64,000 bases of DNA from Punica granatum (taxonomy: Eukaryota; Streptophyta; Magnoliopsida; Myrtales; Lythraceae), in NCBI RefSeq assembly GCF_007655135.1, contig NC_045134.1, positions 23,460,568 to 23,524,567 on the forward strand, given 5' to 3'. Under the pieces are notes generated by a model, which saw nothing but the letters and a program-made list of their open reading frames with translations, was not told where the DNA came from and ran no database searches. This document shows, one piece after another, positions 51,354-64,000 of the stretch. The first letter of the stretch is position 1. Each line of letters begins with the position of its first letter. The position numbers and the translations under genes were made by a program.

Positions 51354-54300
51354 ATGGCGCAATGCGCGGCTTCCGCTTCGTGCATCAAGCTGCATTTGTG
51401 CCACGGGACCGGGGAGAGAGGTCATCCTCCCTGGCGGAAGTCGCTCTTCAGGTAACGAGGGACATCGATCTTGTATAGCTGTGCCTCCAGTTTGCTTTCA
51501 TCAAACGTAGTTATGGATTACTGCTTCTGCGCAAGTTCTCTATATGTCCGTCCCGATTGTCTCTGTGATTATCGAAAATGCATCTGAGATTCACGGCTAA
51601 TGACGGGAAGTAATACGAGATATTTGGCTACTGCTATTTATATCTATACCAGCTTGCGTCATCATCTAGCTTGAAGAAGCTGCTGGAAGCTGCATTTCAT
51701 CGCAAATTTGTAGCAGCTCATAATGCATTTCGTTCTGCAACTTCTGAGGTGGTTACTCTGTAGGATTGAGAGGACAAGACACGCTAGATGCTCGAGGGAG
51801 ACAAAATGGAGATTTCTTTTACCATTTTTAAGTGTTATTATGAGAAGTGGCCATTGAGTACTGACCGAAACATGCGGGAATTTTGGCTTAGCCTGTGCCG
51901 CGTTTTCCTTTGACAGAAAAATTATGAATAAACTAGTGGCTGTTAAGATGATTCCGTTCATTGACTCGGAGTTTCAATTTCTTGTTGTAGGAAGGAATGC
52001 TATCACACCTGGGATGCTGTACCTCTCAAGGAGTGGAAGTTTCGGGAGTTAAGTGTCAGCGGTCCAAGAGTGAACGTAAATCTTCGCCAACAAGCAACTT
52101 CCTTTAGTTGTACTTGCCTGGGATCTTTGGCTAGCTTCGATGGCACAACAGCCTCTGAATGGGTGCCCATCATTGATCAAGTGCTTCTTTTGGCTAGCAT
52201 GCTTCTCACATATATGGCTGGAGTGACCCCAACAGAGAAGCCTGGTTTTACTTCTCCACATATCGTCTCTGGGGATTATATGATCCCTGAAAGCTCAACC
52301 TTTTCTGGTAGGTAAGCTTATGCTATAAAAAATTCTTTGTCTCTTAGCATGCTTTAGAAATAGCATATAGTTAATTTTCAGTGGAAACCTAGCTTCGGAG
52401 GAATCTTTCTAGCTTATCTCTTGACAACATATGCAATGATTCTGCTTTCAGGGCCACAAAGACTGATGAAGAAGTTTCAAAGTGCATTTGGGACGTAATA
52501 AAAAGGAAACTTTTGGATTCTTTAGAAGTCACTCAACCAGCCAAGAATGTGGAAGATGAAGTTGTTGGACTTGAACAATACAGTGTAAAACGGCCTTTAA
52601 GCTTAAATGCGGTAGCTGAGGGTCCAAGATTGCGATTGCTTTTGGCTGTTGTTATGCATCTTGAGAAAGAGGCAGGCACTGTATTATCTCTTCTTCTGGT
52701 CATTATGCCATTACTATCCACATTTTTAGCATTTCATTTCTTCACAGTTGCAGTACCATACGAGCACTTGCTCCATGACTTTCTAGTTATGATTATTTTT
52801 ACAGCAATGAAGAGGCTTTCTATGGATAGATTATGAGATAAAGTTGATAATTGTTTAAAAGCAATGCCATGATGGTATAGGGTTGTTGTCGGATCCGGGT
52901 CCATTTAATTTATATGGAAAACACTCATACCTTTCTATATAATCATCTTCTTATGCCTTAGTATTTGCAAACCCCATGTGGAAGGATAGGTCTCTTTTCT
53001 CAGTGAAGTGCTAGTTAAAACATTCTTCCAATCTTTTCTTATTATTGAATTGTTGAAATGAAGGACTTGGCACCTGATGTATGGCCATCTGATGCTTCTC
53101 AATGGCTTTTAAGCTATTTAATTTATACTTACAAAGTTTTGGGAACATTGTACAGAGCTGATTGCATTTGTTTTTTTGTTGATGTAATAAAAATAGGAAA
53201 AAAGCAAGTTGTGGTGATAATTTTTATGCAGAATAAGAAACCTGTTCCTTTTTAAAGCTATATGCGATCCACTTGGTTTGTACTTTTAATAGTCCATGTC
53301 TGGTCAGATGAGAATTGGGTAGCTTTCCTTTCTCTGCAATTTAGGAATTGATTAGTTAGATGATAAATTTTTTGAAGCTATTAATATTGTGCGTTGATTG
53401 TCACTTTCTAACTTTTCCAAGCTCCTAAAATTTCCCTGGATATTTCATAGAGTTTCACAATGTACGCAGGTGAGTAACATCCAAGGAAACTATGGAACTA
53501 GTAAGGATGATTGGTCAAAGGTACTTTTTGGAATCATACAAAATTCCTTGGAGCCCATTTGTATCTCTTGGCTAGGGAAGGAGCTACTAAAGGATAATCA
53601 CGATGCTGACGTGGTATCTTTAAAATTCCCATCTTGCCAGTTGCATTTATATTGTTCAGTTTTCCTTATTAATATGATGATGCTTCTTCTTCTGTGAGCA
53701 AGTAAAATATGATGGTTGAATTACCTTTCTTTTTCACTCCAGGTTCTTCCTTCTTCGATTGTTGAGAAATTTAAGGGAGATGGTACTATTCTACTGAACA
53801 TTAAGAAGTCAGGAAAGGAAGATCTCTATGCAGATTTATTCTGCTTCGTAAGGTTTGGTTCTGTAAGGTACAATACTCATTGATGCCTCTGCTATCTTGG
53901 TTTATTCTTGCGGTTTTGCTTGGGCTCATTCTTTAAGCTGAATTTATTCAGAATTTCTGGTTTCATGAAATTCTTGCATCTGTTGTCTTTGAACCAGAGT
54001 TCAACTCATATGACTTATGGAATTAGCTAGGCAGCTATTAGATCACAACAGTGGCTTAATACTGATTATCTAAAAACACCTCGTAGAAACCCTCTTGTAC
54101 CTTTTTTTCGTTGAATAGAAACCCTCTTGTACCTGTTTTACCATTTTGTAATCCAATACAACCAGTAACATCAGCTTTCTACTTTCTAGACTGTGTTAAT
54201 TTCAGTTTGTTAAGAATCTTGTTTTTTTTGTAAAGAATATTCCATTTTCTTTGCCTGGCAGGGATGGTAGCTATTACAACAGCAGCTTGTTTATTTCGGA

Positions 54301-56018
54301 AGGCATTTCCATATTAGAAGATTTAGTAATTGTATTAGCTGACGGTATTGCTAGTATATATTTGGAGCTCATCTCTGTAGATGGCAGCTTGTCAAACGAA
54401 ATGAACACTCTGAGTTCGGGTTTATGTTCCTTGTCCACCCGATCACTTCAAAAGTTAAGGAATGAGGTAAAATGCTTCGTCTGTGTACTTGAGATAGTAT
54501 GTATATCCTTTTAATTTTCGATACCAATGCTGTCCTTCTGTGCTAGTCAAGAACTAGCTACTCACAAGCAATTGAAGCCCAGCCTCCTGTTCCAGTTACT
54601 TTCTAAACAATCTAAATCTCAGTAGAAAGTATAGCAATGTGAAGCAGTAGCTAAACCTGCTAAACAGTTTTGAATCTCTTAGTAGAAAGTAGAGCTATGT
54701 CAACTTCAATGGCTGTATAGCAGCCTCAATTAGGAAAACCTGCTGATGCAGCTACTATTGGTAGAAATTTAGAAAAGACTGAGATGCCCCTTCTGGGGAA
54801 TTAATGGGGACTTTCATCATTTTGTTGTTGGAAATGAGCTTCGGACTTATCATTGGGAGTGAATACTGCAGCTGAAACTTAAGGTGATTCATAGGCCTCT
54901 TAGGTTTAAAATTCGGCAATCAATAACTGAATACCCTATTCACGAAGATATCCCGTCCAGAAGATATTTTGTTGCTATTTGTCGCTATTCACACAATTTT
55001 CTTAGACTCTGTCATGGTTACTATCTTGATCTAAGCCTCAAAATCTGCATGACTTTTGCTAAGTTCAATTCTTAACTAATAAAATTATATCTTGAATTCA
55101 GTCCCATTTGATCGTTGACTCAATACTAATTAAAGGGACGGTGCCTTGTTTAACCCACCTGGTCGGTTTCGGCTTATTTTCAAAATTCATGATGTGGGCA
55201 CATCTAGCCATTCCACCAAGAATTTTGTGAGCCTGAGCTGTAACTATTTTACATGCATGTGAGCCTAAGCTGTGATCATGCTCTAATAGTTTTAGATGTG
55301 TGCTTGGCATGAAAATGTGTATGTCGTGGAAAGGAGCAAAAGATTTGGAGAGCAGATTCTGAAAGCCAGAGAGGTTGCTTAAACAGTATTATGAAGAGCT
55401 TGTGAAATGATATTTTCTTATCATATCAAACACATTATGGAATGCTTGAACAGTTTTTTTACTTCCTACGGACAGATCGCTTTGAACCAGTGGTTGCATC
55501 AAAATATGGAGGCAGTTGCTTCAATGTATGAGGACCGTTTCGATCTAAATATACTCCAGAGTCAATTCATTGAGGAGCCAAATAGTCGCACTGCAGAAAA
55601 TATTGGTTGGTGGAAGAACCCGTTCATGAAAAGATCTGCAGCAACAACATATCCCCTTCAATGTGTTGCCGTAAGCAATTTCTCAATGCCTGTGAAACGG
55701 ACTACGGAATTAAGAGACCTAACGGGGTGGTAAGACTAAGATCTCCTCATGTCCATTTTGCTTTTCATCTGCTTTCTTTGTTTGCTATCATCCTTACATT
55801 TAGAGTTTAACGAGTTAAATACTTTTTGTTCTTGACTTCTGATACGTAGGAGGTACTACTACAGCCTATTTCTTGAGTTGTCGGACATAACAATGCCGTT
55901 GATCAGGACCGTCATCAATAAAATCAGTAACGCAATATCGTTCTTTCTCGTAAGCTTGATTGGGAGGTCACTGGGACTCATATACACTGGAATTAGGCAG
56001 TCCTTGCGGTGGAAGTAA
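51354..56018 (+). CDS. Unidentified predicted plastid protein, eight exons, 514 aa
   Basis: I do not recognise the family, although its structure reads as a real gene. Exons: 51354-51451, 51991-52311, 52452-52680, 53470-53613, 53743-53867, 54262-54466, 55476-55729, 55850-56018. All junctions are GT-AG and phases close to 515 codons including TAA. The start at 51354 gives a Cys/Ser/Lys/His-rich N-terminus (MAQCAASASCIKLHLCHG) that could be a transit peptide. A hydrophobic stretch lies at about 91-110 (VPIIDQVLLLASMLLTYMAG) and another near the C-terminus (about 487-506, ISFFLVSLIGRSLGLIYTG), so a membrane association is possible. A central Trp-rich block (DRFDLNILQSQF..IGWWKNPF) looks conserved. 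The exon 3 to 4 junction (GCACT|GTATTA to CGCAG|GTGAGT) spans 789 bp and is the least certain; an extra small exon could lie inside. Confidence 0.82.
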
Positions 56019-58230
56019 GGCTTCATTTTCTGAGTTTAGCATTTGCAGTCGATTGTCTTTGTTGATTCAAATTGGTAGTAGTCCTTGTGAAGTTCATGTC
56101 TTCGTAGATCAGGATAGTTATGTCTGTATTAGTGCTTGGTGAACACACTACCATTTGATTTATGACAGGAAACCATTCGAAGCAATTTTGACACACAGAT
56201 TGATTTATTTCTGTATTGCCTACCGAACACGTATTTCTCTGAACTGCAACATGAATCAGCACCAGAAATTGAGTGGGATGAGAAATTTGTTGCTGGTGAA
56301 ATGGCTGTGTCATCAATTGGTCTTAACTCTTCTATAACTTTTCCTCTCTTTTCTTGTAAGTTGTCTGCAACTTTCCCCAGGTCAGTAAAGGCAAAGACAT
56401 ATGGTTGCATTTATTATGCCTTTTCAGGTTAGCTTTTGACCTTTTTCAATTATTACAAAGATATCTTCATCTCATTATGGCAATATTTCCGATGCTGATT
56501 AGGTTAGCATATATTATCCGGTAACTTTATACTGGCCTGAGTTCCTTACTATGCATTATTTAGACAAATCAGTGACGCGTGTTAAACATCACGATTACTT
56601 ATTGGTTTTCGTCTTCTTGAGGAAAATAATGGAGAAGATAAATGTATCGCGGAATGCTTTTCCAAAAGATGACAAGAAACTAAAAGCATTGAAAAGATTA
56701 TCCATGTGCCCTACCATCTTTACATGACAAATCTCATAGGGCAAGAAACTTCTTATTAATACACTAATAATCCATGCATGGCATGGTGTCCACAACTTTT
56801 CTGTAAAGTAAAAGCCTCTGATCTCCTTTTGTAGATTTCCCCCCACCTTCTGTCAACCCAATATATAGAAAAGCTAAGGAAACCACTCTGTTGTTCTCCC
56901 CCATTCCGGGCTGCTCTCTAGTTCGGTCGTCAAACACGATACCGATGATTTCCTCATTGCCTATGGCTTTTCTCCGTCGTTTGTATGAGAAATTCCTTGA
57001 TTTGCCCTCTTTATGAACAGTCAGTTCCAATACACGATGGGCGAGTTTTTTTCTTCCTCTTGACAGCTACACACTCGATATTGTATCTGGGTAATGAACA
57101 GTCGTGCCTCGGGTACGCATACATATCTTCATTAGATTACAGCGCTGTGCCTGGTTCATTATTGAATTGTTATTGCCTTTCTATAATGCAATCATAGTAC
57201 AATCATAGACAAGGTTGCTGTTGGGGCTGTCTTTAGTGGACCACATCGGTGTTTTGGCTGCTTTCAACCTCTCCCATTGCCAATTTTTTCTCTTCAGTGA
57301 AAGCAACGTTGCATGAGACTTGACAGGCAAAAGGAACTGCTGAAATCTGAATCATTTGTTCATGAATTTGGATACCAAACGCCGATTCTTCGCTTAAAAT
57401 AATAAAACAACCAAATCCATGTCTCCCTCTGGATCTCATCTGATTTTATATCTCACGCTAGCCATTCGTGTTAATCTGGTAATTTGGCATCTTTCCTTTG
57501 TTATCATCTCCGATCCGTGTCGCTTTCCGGTTGATTCATCTCAGAGCGTATCTCAAATCCTTTTCCCTAGCACGTGAAACAGCTATGCCATATCATCTAC
57601 AAATAAAGGGTCGGCTATGTTGATTTTGAGCTCGAACGTGTCTGTGTCCGAGTTCGACCGTTGTCGTGTCACTTTCAGCCGGTATGTTGGAGTCCGATAT
57701 GTCTCGGCATTTTGGTTTGCCATCCTTTCCCTGTTGTCGGGCCTACCTGATGATGGGTCCTCCATACCGGCTTCTCGTGTTCATATGTAGGCTGGCGATG
57801 ATTCCTCAGAATGAAAACCTGTAAAAGAAAAGCTCATTCAACTTCATTTAGGACTCTGGTGGCGTATCTAATATAAAAACTGAAAAACTAAAATAAAGTA
57901 ATAAGATAATAATAATAATTATTAATTAAAATAAGTGAAGAAGAAAAAGGAGCACATGAGATAATTGACTACGATTTAAATCCATCCCAAAAGTTTAGGG
58001 CATTATACAATAATAATTAGAGCAATAGTTTGCTCCACCAAGAGAGATTAATTAAGTTTTTTGTCATTATTAAACCAAAAGGAGAACATCATTGGTCAAT
58101 AGTCTTATGGAGGAAGGAAAACTTTCTTTATCGAAACACCATGACACCTGCAGAAATTTTCTTATTTTATTTATTATTTATTTGTTTATCTACTTATCCT
58201 TGAGCTGAAATTATTGACTATGCGTTATTC
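56019..58230. other. 3' flank and intergenic sequence
   Basis: Holds the 3' UTR of the gene above. A 60-codon minus-strand frame at 57583-57765 (starting MEDPSSGRPDNRERM) is hydrophilic and unlike translated AT-rich DNA, but has no recognised family. Nothing else is supported. Confidence 0.4.
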
Positions 58231-59239
58231 ATATCATGCTCGCAACCACCCGAAATCATGTAGACTTCTTAATTTTCACCTTTTTTCGCGTAAGTGCCCT
58301 CTCTCTCTCTGTCTCTCTGATCTCTCCTTTTGCACGATCGGCTTTTTCTTTTTCTGGTAAATGTGAATTGGCTTGTATAGAGAAAGGACTACAATTTATA
58401 TTGACAAAAGTAATTAAATTAGGAGGAGTGTTTGGGAATGAATGATGAATTGAGAAGATCTCCTTTTAGTTACCTGACAATCAATGTTGATAACCAAACA
58501 CTTGACTTTCGTTTAGGAAGAAATCTTCGTACGGGTGCTAAAACAGACATTGACTTTATATGATTTATTACAAAATAAAAATATAAATATAAAAAATATG
58601 ATCCCAAACATATATATATTATAGTTTTTTATATTATATATATTATAATTTTTTTATGAATTATACATGTTATATGTAGTTAACTGAGAATAAGTATACG
58701 TCCAAATTATAATATTATGTATAGCTTGTAATAGCATCATATAATAGTGATAATAGATATAATATATATAATGATAAGAATATAAAAGAAATATTATCCT
58801 AAATACATATATCTTTAATATAACTAAAACTATTCTTTATTCTGGACACTTGTCGAGCAATTAAAATTGCTTTTTTATATTATTATTAGTTATTTCATAT
58901 TTATAGTAGTACTCTAGTATACGTCCATGGCAAGCACATCATGACACATGCTCTCCTTTCTTTTTTCTTCATGTTGCTATTCTCTTTCCTAATTTTATGG
59001 TTTGCCCACAAATTTCGATGGTTTTTTTGTCTCTTCAATTTTTTTTATTACAACGAAGACGCCCATCTTAATACTATAAGTAAAAAGTTGAACAAAAAGA
59101 AACAAAAAGTTCTATTACCGGGAACGAATTCATAACTTTTTGGTTCCAAACAAGAAAGTGTATACTGATCGTTTCTAATATTCTTCAAAGAATTTCAACA
59201 TTACATGTTTTAACTATCTTCACAATTAACTAAAACATG

Positions 59240-59290
<51 letters not shown>

Positions 59291-61900
59291 GTTGTATCCC
59301 AACAATAAATAAGAGTAGAAAAGTAATTTTCTAAATACTATAAGGTCATAAATGTAAATATTTAAATAATATTCAAGATTAAAAAAATACTATTTTAAAG
59401 AAAATAAGTACTATCTTAATGATATATGTGCATAGATTAAATGCAAATAAATAGCAATGCCATTAGAAATATATATATATATATATATAATAATTCATTT
59501 TAATTGAATAATTATCACAAAATAAATTATCATATAGAGATCTACATATTTATAAATACTATATATATATATATATATATATTTCATTCTCACTGCATTA
59601 AATTAGAATTAAATGACAAATTTATATTGATTAAGAGTTTATTTCTCAAAATATTTAATAATTTTAATTGATATACACATAGATATATTGTATTAAAGAA
59701 AATAATATTTGATATTATAACTGTCACTTTAAATTGTCTTTAATTGGTTTTTATTAGCATTTGAATAATTTTATTTTAGAAAGGTATTTCTTATTAAACA
59801 TTTTTATTGGGATGTCAAATTTTTATAATTATCATTAAAAATAAACAATCTAGCTAAAACCCATGCATTGCACGGGCATAAAAGCTAGTACCTTGTAAAA
59901 GTGAAGTGACTATAATTTTAATACTCACGTGCAAAATTACACTAAACTATTATTCTCTCTAAAAATACTCCTTTTTTATTACAAAAAGGACATGTTATTT
60001 GAAAATGCACAGAAAATTCTTACTAAGAACATAGGAAAGGTTACTTAATTGTAATTATGGAACAAGATCAATATTATGATATGAATAGATCAAAATCATA
60101 CAAAAATAATAATAATAAGCACAATTTTGGATCAAACCAATTATTTTTTACTGTAATCTATGTATAAATTTCTAATATCATATTAGAAACACAATATTGT
60201 TAGAAAAAGGAAGCTTATATAGATGAGTGTGAATTGATCATGAAAGAAAAATGCAATTAAAAAGTCAACCTAAAACAATATAATTAACACGATTGAATTA
60301 AGTTGGAGAATTCAACATGATTTTAAAATTCAATGTGTGCATTATTTTAGTTCTTTTAAATTTATCCATTGTTTACGTTGGATTGGTTCAATATCTCAAT
60401 TATATTATTTGAAAATACATTTTAATTGGCTATCTCAATTTATATAATCAAAAGAATGATAATAATATTATTTATATTTAATATTCTCACAATAAAATGA
60501 GAAAAATACTAAGATATTTTGGTAAAAAAGAGTATAAAGGTAATCATATATTCATAATCATATAGTGAATTTATCGATTAATTTTTTGACCTCGCAGTAA
60601 AACGCGGAGCATCATGCCCTAATATATATTATAGTTCTTTTTATGAATTTTATATATTTATAGTTTAAGAATATGTATACGTCCAGATTAGAATATCATA
60701 TATAGAATAACAATGATAATAGTTATAATATATATGTGTATATATATATATATATATCTATAAAAACAAATAAAACTCTTGTTTAGAGTGCACAAGTGTT
60801 AAGCTTTTGAATTTTTTTCTTCTTTTATTTTGATTTTTCCTTATTTTATATATGTTGTGCTAAAACTTACAAGATAGGAGAGAATGGCTTGGCTGTAAGG
60901 TGATTGTCACTTCCCCCTTTTCTTATTTTTTTGTTTTATTTTCACATTCTCTCTTCCTTTTTCTTTCCTTTCTTAAACAAATAGCATGCCAACACTTTCT
61001 CTATTTTACAAATATTACCTCTCTCCTTTTTCTATTAAAAAACCATATAATGGAAATTAATTATATATATGCATATTCATGTTCTCTCCCCTTTTTATCT
61101 TTCGTTAATTTCTCAAGCAAATATTATTAATTATACCCGTACTATTTCTTTATAAATATAACATTTTTTTCCTTTTATACATACAAGAATTGCAAATAAT
61201 TAAAATTAATGTCATCGTTAACGTATTATCCACAATATCGTATAATATGATGGGTGTTCATTTTCTTGATGCTAAATTACATCATCTCTGCTCAATCGTA
61301 TAAGGGGAATTTCAATATTAGCGCCACTTTTTTGTTTAGAAAAAATTGTAATTATAATTTCTACATATGGCTACCCATTTATGTCATATAGAGAGCATAT
61401 ATACTCAACTTCACAGAAATAGTAATATCCATCAACAAATACATAAAGAAGTCCCAAAAAAAGAAAAAAAAAAAAAGAGAAACAAAAGAATAATATTATT
61501 CGTTTGTTCTGTGAATTTTGATTTAATTTACATCCCGAGCTATCTCCTAAGGGAGTCACATGGTAATATAAGGTCCTTTTACATTTTTTATGTATCCTAA
61601 AAGTTAAAAGAATGACATTTTTCACTCTCTTTACAAATCGATCGATGATCGTATTAATATTCAATCGTTCCTTTGACCCACGCCATGTTACCTTCTACTG
61701 CCTTACCAATTACCATTGATAATTATTTTCTCCTAGTTTTTCTTAAATAAGTTGCCTCAAAATTTTATCACTCTCTTCAACATATTGTTCAGTTTCAATG
61801 TTTGAAATAATTCCATTATTAGACTAACACTATTTCTAATATATAATAATCCCCATTATCCCAACGAAGTGGGGCCATGCACTAGTACGTATTAAGATAC
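58231..61900. other. AT-rich repeat region without genes
   Basis: Contains several (TA)n runs (about 59243-59286, 59469-59489, 59561-59581, 60736-60757) and a dispersed repeat pair (58600-58770 and 60615-60745). Open frames are translations of AT-rich or CT-rich sequence. Confidence 0.6.
59860..59889 (+). mobile_element. Possible Helitron 3' end
   Basis: CCCATGCATTGCACGGG (7-bp stem with one mismatch) is followed after 8 bases by CTAG and then T. A hairpin shortly before CTRR followed by T is the 3' hallmark of Helitrons. No 5' end or coding domain was found. Confidence 0.3.
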
Positions 61901-61904
61901 GGGA

Positions 61905-62205
61905 TTACGTTTTGTAATGAAATTAAGTTTGATTTAATTTGATTTGAGAAGAAAAAGACAGAAGTAGTTGGGAAAAATATATAAAAGAATTTAAAGAAAA
62001 AAATAAAAAAAATAATGATCACGTCGTTGAATTAAGGAAAAAGTATTGAATAGTTGATGAAATTTAATATTAAAATATTAATTATAATAATAAATAAGAA
62101 AAAGTATGAGAAGAAATATGGAGAAATAAATTAAAAAGTAACGATTATATTATTGAATTGAGAGAGAAATAAAATTAAGATAAGTTAAGTTATAAATCAG
62201 CAAGA
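61905..62205. mobile_element. MITE, GTGTTTG family (copy 3, diverged)
   Basis: Internal sequence such as AGTATTGAATAGTTGATGAAATTTAATATTAAAAT parallels copies at 18322 and 49878. Terminal repeats are eroded. Confidence 0.45.
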
Positions 62206-63690
62206 CTCACGGGACACGTGTTATCCTTGAATAAAATTCAAGCTATTCCGTACAATGGTAGCGTCAAATTCAAGCTTTTTGGGGAGAGATGGATGCCCGC
62301 ATTTGTTTGTGTATGAAAAGGATTTCAAAGATAAAAAAGGAGAAAAAAGCCGAGCAAATGTGAGAATAATTTGCTTTTTTCGAAGTGATTTATATTTCTT
62401 AAGTCCTCCTTTAGTCCGGTAGGATAAAGGCTGTTTGGCTGGAAGAATCTAAAAGTAAATATTGACGGAATATAGCATGTTTGAAATGGAAGAATACGAA
62501 AGTAAATAAAGAGCGTTATTTTTATTTATCTCTCTGTATATATTTAAAACTTATTAGTCTGAACTAAATTCTATTACTATTATTTTATTAATTCTAGCAT
62601 AAAAAAAAATTATTCATTTCTATTGGAGAAATTTGAAAGATTATATAATGTTTTTATCCTCTAAAATTTAGATCCTCCCCTTCCTATCTCACTAGATCCC
62701 TCCATCTAATTGATTAATTTAATTTCCTAATTTGCATAAAAAAATAATTAGTTTCTTATCACATCATGAAGGAAATACAATATCTACTCGTATTTTGATC
62801 ATATCAAAAAAAAGTTATTCTTGCCCTTTAGGTTTATAAGGGAGGCCTATTGGTCTAGTACAATGAAATAAAAATTTTAATAATTAATAAAGGAGCACAG
62901 GTAGTCTCACTGAGTATCGAAACTGTAACATCTTAATTGTCAGGCGGGGCGTACATTACTGTGCTACACCATTTATATTGATTATTTACGCATGCTCCTT
63001 CTGACCATGCATATATATTAAGTGTTTATTTATTTTTATATTCGTAAAATTTTGTGAGCCATTATATTATATACATATAATAGTCTATGTCACGACTCAC
63101 GACGAGTACTAGCTGCTAAATAATTTATAAGCATGTCAATTGCCCTAGTAAGGAAGGGTATGTCATTGCTCAAATCAACTCTATAATATCTATATCTAAT
63201 AATTAAAATATTCGTACAAAAAGGAAAAAGGAAAAAGGAAATAATAGACCTCACTTTTTTTTGAATGAATTAAACCTTTATTATTATATAATTATTGTAA
63301 GAGACAAATAAATAATGCAAGGGAGGATTAGATGGAGCTGACCACATAATTCATACAAGTATGTTGACTTTATGTGGGTCAGGACAGTGTCATCGGATTT
63401 GCTGCCCAATGCTGAGAGAATAAAGATCTCACCTAACATTTGAAAGAGAATTTAAAAAAAAAAGTTAAGGGGAAAAAAAACATCGACTTTGATTTTTTTA
63501 AAAAATTATAGTACAAACTTTTTTTAAAAAAATTACGAATTTTAATTTTCTTATCAAGTTAGGCATTCGTATAATTTCCACCAATATTGCTAACATGATG
63601 AAAAATGATAACTATATGACAAACGGTATCACGTCATGTTAGCAAAAATAATAAAAATTTAAAAAAAAAATTAGAAAAAGAGAGAAATGC
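62206..63690. other. AT-rich intergenic sequence with a SINE-like fragment
   Basis: 62833-62985 holds a repeat shared with SDI1-like intron 1 (36801-36895). On the minus strand TGGTGTAGCACAGTAA and AGTTTCGATACT resemble A and B boxes. No gene recognised. Confidence 0.35.
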
Positions 63691-63699
63691 TTTGATCGA

Positions 63700-64000
63700 A
63701 AAAAGGATGAGGATCTCGGCTAACCACCATAACCCCAATTGGGGTCGTCAGTCATCTCGGAAGGCGTCAGCTACCCCAATCAGGGAGTAGTGATTGGGAT
63801 CCAAGCCCTATCCATCGAAATCGAAAGAATTCCCTAGGGTGGTGGCCGAGATCGAGACCTCACCTGCTGAAATAGGGAGAATCCCTAATTTGAGGATTCT
63901 TCATATTCCGCATGTCCACCACTCCCTAATAAGGTTTATCAGTGCTCTCTGGCGTCACCGACGACTCCAATCGGGGGGCGGTGGCTCACCTTTTCTTCGT
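63700..64000. repeat. GC-richer repeat at the window edge
   Basis: Unlike its surroundings, this stretch is about half GC and repeats motifs of the ACCCCAATTGGGG / CCAATC(A/G)GGG kind (63732, 63773, 63968). It probably belongs to a transposable element continuing past 64000; no coding domain is seen. Confidence 0.35.

Noticed and set aside
56764..57030. 88-codon minus-strand frame
   Set aside because: No similarity recognised and no splice or promoter context; treated as chance.

Overview
The window is nuclear DNA of a flowering plant. Genes have short exons with GT-AG introns, intergenic DNA is AT-rich, and there are plant LTR retrotransposons, MITEs and CT/GA microsatellites. All protein families are eudicot types. 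A woody eudicot, perhaps of the Myrtales, would fit, but nothing in the sequence fixes the species.

Region 1 (1-18,300) is a damaged tandem duplication. Copy A (48-2,431) is the 3' part of a peroxisomal 3-ketoacyl-CoA thiolase gene (KAT2/PED1 type). Copy C (about 7,470-7,985) is only its promoter and first exon, with a copia LTR remnant in the following intron. Copy B (9,171-12,932) has all 14 exons. A and B carry different frameshifts and stops, and the PTS2 import signal of B and C has lost its first arginine, so no intact thiolase is readable here. The complete LSM5 gene (minus strand, 13,825-16,408) converges on copy B. A partial, exon-less copy of its locus lies behind copy A. Between the two units sit a duplicated F-box upstream segment, a 548-bp inverted-repeat element with Pol III-like boxes, and a 600-bp pyrimidine/purine microsatellite.

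Region 2 (18,300-24,180) is repeat-rich, with MITEs, a 37-bp minisatellite (6 copies), a 361-bp tandem repeat (3 copies) and LTR-like ends. No protein gene is supported there.

Region 3 (24,188-31,733) holds an F-box gene, a 585-bp hAT-type nonautonomous element with a perfect 8-bp target duplication, and a degraded Ty1/copia element whose RT-RNase H part is still open.

Region 4 (35,500-56,018) is the genic core: an SDI1-like TPR gene (+) with a sulfur-response-like motif upstream, a VAMP72 R-SNARE (-), a PG18/At4g13200-like plastid protein (+), the nucleolar GTPase NSN1 (-), and an eight-exon predicted plastid protein I cannot name (+). All five read through cleanly at the exon boundaries I derived.

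Region 5 (56,019-64,000) is AT-rich intergenic DNA with dispersed repeats, SINE-like and MITE-like sequences and a possible Helitron end. The genes look like ordinary independent plant loci. I found no convincing new multi-gene system. The main points of interest are the decaying thiolase duplication, the element history documented by paralogous empty sites, and the unnamed plastid gene.
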